This document shows, piece by piece, positions 6,894 to 8,711 of a DNA stretch of 8,711 bases. The stretch comes from an uncultured beta proteobacterium (GTDB lineage: Bacteria > Pseudomonadota > Gammaproteobacteria > Burkholderiales > Burkholderiaceae), in the NCBI GenBank assembly GCA_903938955.1, contig CAJAFJ010000580.1, positions 1-8,711 of the forward strand, in the 5' to 3' direction. Both the position numbers and the translations under genes were made by a program. Numbering within the stretch: the stretch's first letter is position 1; each line of letters starts with the position of its first letter. Below the pieces are notes generated by a model. It saw only the letters and a program-made list of their open reading frames with translations, did no database searches and had not been told where the DNA came from.

Positions 6894-7397
6894 ATGCCCA
6901 TGGATCTCTCCCGCTACACGGCCCTGGTGGTCGATGACTTTGCGACCACGCGGCGCATTGTGAGCAGTGTGCTACGGGACGCGGGCTTTGCGCGCACAAA
7001 AGAAGCGCAGGACGGTGTCGAGGCCTTGCGCCAACTGGCGGCCGTGCCGTGTCACTTCATCGTTAGTGACTGGAATATGCCCAACATGAACGGGCTGGAG
7101 TTACTCAAGACCGTTCGCAGCACCCCGCATCTGGCGCATCTGCCTTTTTTGCTGCTGACGGCGGAGGCGCAAAAAGAGAATATTGTGTATGCCGCCCAAG
7201 CGGGCGCCGATGGCTACCTGGTCAAGCCGTTCAGTGCCGCCATGCTGAACCAAAAAATTGAAACCATTCTGAAACGCAAGGCGGCGGTTCTGGTGGCCAG
7301 TTCCTGTCCCGCGCCGCCGTTGGCCAGCGGCGCTTTGCCTGCTCAGGTTCACAAGCAAAATGATGCCGAAGAGGTACTCGCCTCATTTGGTTTCTGA
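6894..7397 (+). CDS. CheY-like response regulator with C-terminal CheZ-tail-like extension
   Basis: A 167-residue cytoplasmic receiver protein. Residues 7-128 are strongly CheY-like, including the DDFATTRRIV and SDWNMPNMNGLELL segments and the LTAEAQKENI...AQAGADGYLVKPF output face. The acidic pocket is D14/D15, the phosphoacceptor D59, the switch residues T89 and Y108, and the conserved Lys K111. E. coli CheY has about 129 residues; here some 40 more follow. They form a Pro/Ala-rich linker (about 137-151) and a short acidic segment ending AEEVLASFGF, resembling the CheY-binding end of CheZ. It may act in chemotaxis or as a phosphate sink or adaptor; no flagellar or chemotaxis gene is in view. 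The start is ATG 6894 or 6900, neither with a clear Shine-Dalgarno sequence. The next gene follows after 6 nt, so they are very likely co-transcribed. Confidence 0.9.
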   Translation: MPMDLSRYTALVVDDFATTRRIVSSVLRDAGFARTKEAQDGVEALRQLAAVPCHFIVSDWNMPNMNGLELLKTVRSTPHLAHLPFLLLTAEAQKENIVYAAQAGADGYLVKPFSAAMLNQKIETILKRKAAVLVASSCPAPPLASGALPAQVHKQNDAEEVLASFGF

Positions 7398-7403
7398 AAG
7401 TCT

Positions 7404-8057
7404 ATGCTCATGAAAAATACTGTCACCGCCATGCCGGTCGAAAAATCGTTCTGCACCACCCGCGAAGCCGCCATGCTGCTAGGGGTGTCGGTCGGCACCG
7501 TGCAACTGTGGGTCGAAAGCGGCTTGCTGCAAGCCTGGAAAACAGCTGGTGGCCACCGCCGCGTGCTGCGCGATTCGCTGGAGAATCTGCTGCACAAAAA
7601 ACCGGAAAAAACACCCGTGCCGCAAGCCCCGGCCCCCGTCGCACGAGCGGCAAGCTTGCGTCGCCTGAATGTGCTGGTGGTCGAAGATGAAACCCATTTG
7701 CAGCGGCTGTACCAAACGCAAATCTCACGCTGGCCGATGCGCCCGGATGTCACTGTGGTCAACAACGCATTCTCCGCCTTGCTGCTGATCGGTCGCAACC
7801 CGCCGGATTTATTGATCACCGACCTGCACATGCCGGGCATGGACGGCTTCAACATGCTGCGCGTGCTGCGCGACACGCCCGAGATTGCCGTCACCACCAT
7901 CGTGGTGGTGAGCGGACTGGATGCGGCCGAGATTGAACGCAAGGGCGGCATTCCTGATGGCATTGAGGTCTTGCCCAAGCCAATTCCATTTGCCCGCCTG
8001 CTGGCCGTGGCGACCTTGCTCGTGGACAGCGCCGACGGCGACATCTCACCTTATTGA
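7404..8057 (+). CDS. response regulator with N-terminal excisionase/MerR-type HTH and C-terminal receiver
   Basis: A 217-residue protein with two domains in the reverse of the usual order. Residues 17-63 form a winged HTH of the excisionase/HTH_17 (MerR-like) type: TTREAAMLLGVSVGTVQLWV followed by the characteristic AGGHRR (48-53). A Pro/Ala-rich linker (about 66-86) leads to a receiver domain (88-205) with acidic pocket E94/D95, phosphoacceptor D140 in TDLHMPGMDGF, switch Ser S170 and Lys K192. The usual aromatic switch position is Val (V189), so output may not use Tyr/Phe gating. It should bind DNA under phosphorylation control; targets are unknown, but the direct repeat upstream of the cluster is a candidate. 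ATGs at 7404, 7410 and 7431 are all possible starts, each leaving the HTH intact. It lies 6 nt after the CheY-like gene. Confidence 0.88.
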   Translation: MLMKNTVTAMPVEKSFCTTREAAMLLGVSVGTVQLWVESGLLQAWKTAGGHRRVLRDSLENLLHKKPEKTPVPQAPAPVARAASLRRLNVLVVEDETHLQRLYQTQISRWPMRPDVTVVNNAFSALLLIGRNPPDLLITDLHMPGMDGFNMLRVLRDTPEIAVTTIVVVSGLDAAEIERKGGIPDGIEVLPKPIPFARLLAVATLLVDSADGDISPY

Positions 8058-8097
8058 TCGCTCCCTTCAACCCCTCTTTTAGCCTGAACGTTTGACC

Positions 8098-8463
8098 ATG
8101 ACCACTATTTTGATCGTCGATGACCATTCCGACATCCGTCGCCTGCTCACCATCACCCTGGGCAAAGAGTACGAAATTCTTGAAGCCGAAGACGGCGTGG
8201 CCGCCCTGGAGCTGATTCGGCGCCACCACCCCCGGGTGGTGTTGCTGGACGTGATGATGCCCGGCGCAATAGATGGGCTGCAGGTGCTCGACGCCATCAA
8301 GGCCGATCCCAAAACCAGTGACATTTTGGTCGGCATGGTGACCGCGCGCGGACAGGTGGCCGACAGCGACGAGGCCAGCCGGCGCGGCGCCGATGCCTAC
8401 TTTGTCAAGCCCTTCAGCCCGCTGCAGGTCGTGGCCTGGGTGCGCAGCAAGCGGCTGGGTTAA
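8098..8463 (+). CDS. stand-alone receiver-domain response regulator
   Basis: A 121-residue protein made only of a receiver domain. It has the acidic pocket D8/D9 (VDDHSD), phosphoacceptor D51 in LLDVMMPG, switch Thr T82, aromatic Y101 and Lys K104 in YFVKPF. The loop after the phosphoacceptor reads MMPGAIDGLQVL, one residue longer than the common MPGMDG form, a variant I recall from other single-domain receivers. With no output domain it probably works by protein contact, for example in a phosphorelay or by controlling the sensor protein encoded next. ATG 8098 is preferred; a TTG at 8092 in the same frame would add two residues. There is no strong Shine-Dalgarno sequence. It lies 40 nt after the HTH-receiver gene and 36 nt before the next start. 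Confidence 0.88.
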   Translation: MTTILIVDDHSDIRRLLTITLGKEYEILEAEDGVAALELIRRHHPRVVLLDVMMPGAIDGLQVLDAIKADPKTSDILVGMVTARGQVADSDEASRRGADAYFVKPFSPLQVVAWVRSKRLG

Positions 8464-8499
8464 GCCACAGCCGTTTATCAGGCCAACCGGAGCATGACG

Positions 8500-8711
8500 A
8501 TGGACAAGATAGAAGCCCTGCAACACCAGTTGTTTCGCTACGCGCAAGACTTGCAAGTGCTGATGGAGCAGCAAAGCAAGCTCCAGCAGCGGCATCAAAA
8601 AGTGCTGCAGTTCATGGGGCGTGGCGAGCCAGGCGTCGATTTGCTGGTCAACACCTTGCTCCCGTCGATGGACATCTACCTGGTGACCGACCACCAGGGT
8701 GAAATCATCCA
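8500..8711 (+). CDS. N-terminus of a coiled-coil/PAS-like sensor or signalling protein; 3' truncated
   Basis: Seventy complete codons are visible before the window ends. Residues 1-38 are a Gln- and Leu-rich helix likely to form a coiled coil (LQHQLFRYAQDLQVLMEQQ, then SKLQQRHQKVLQ). After a GRGEPG turn, residues from about 47 look like the start of a PAS domain (NTLLPSMDIYLVTDHQGEII, with the usual strand-turn V-T-D-x-x-G-x-I). Such N-termini are found on PAS sensors ending in GGDEF/EAL or histidine kinase domains; which one applies here cannot be seen. ATG 8500 is chosen over ATG 8494 because GGAG at 8489-8492 is 7 nt from the former but only 1 nt from the latter. It is the fourth gene of the receiver cluster and a natural candidate partner of the three receivers. 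Confidence 0.72.
   Translation, partial: MDKIEALQHQLFRYAQDLQVLMEQQSKLQQRHQKVLQFMGRGEPGVDLLVNTLLPSMDIYLVTDHQGEII

Noticed and set aside
1..8711. Search by eye for CRISPR arrays, tRNA or rRNA genes, insertion sequences and toxin-antitoxin pairs
   Set aside because: No repeat arrays, cloverleaf sequences, transposase-like proteins or small paired genes were seen.

Overview
The window is high-GC DNA with dense, mostly co-directional genes. Its protein families (CHASE/PAS/GGDEF signalling, a TRAP-type transporter end, CheY-like and excisionase-type-HTH receivers) suggest a motile betaproteobacterium of the Burkholderiales, probably Comamonadaceae (Rhodoferax/Polaromonas-like). That assignment rests on the general look of the proteins and is not proven.

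Layout. Bases 2-103 (+) hold the last 33 codons of a membrane protein, probably the large permease subunit of a TRAP transporter. Its 3' end overlaps, tail to tail, a large minus-strand gene (63-2945) for a membrane-bound CHASE-PAS-PAS-PAS-GGDEF diguanylate cyclase with intact active site and inhibitory I-site. A short divergent intergenic region (2946-3029) separates it from a plus-strand group. This begins with a TTG-started spermidine-synthase-fold protein (3030-3785), which overlaps by ATGA an orphan GspE/PilB-type secretion or pilus ATPase (3782-5572). A ten-helix EamA/DMT permease (5597-6544) follows and ends at a probable terminator hairpin.

An AT-rich, gene-free stretch (6545-6893) carries a candidate promoter, a presumed ~150-nt leader and a 10-bp direct repeat. 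It leads into a signalling cluster: a CheY-like receiver with a C-terminal extension (6894-7397), a protein with an N-terminal excisionase/MerR-type HTH and a C-terminal receiver (7404-8057), a stand-alone receiver (8098-8463), and the start of a coiled-coil plus PAS-like sensor protein that runs off the window (8500-8711). No histidine kinase is visible; it may lie in or beyond the cut-off gene.

Most notable point: the CheY-like protein ends in a Pro/Ala linker and a short acidic helix finishing LASFGF. This closely resembles the CheY-binding C-terminal peptide of CheZ, so receiver and receiver-binding peptide would sit on one polypeptide. Together with the HTH-receiver protein and the extra receiver, this may be a small, poorly described phosphorelay module.
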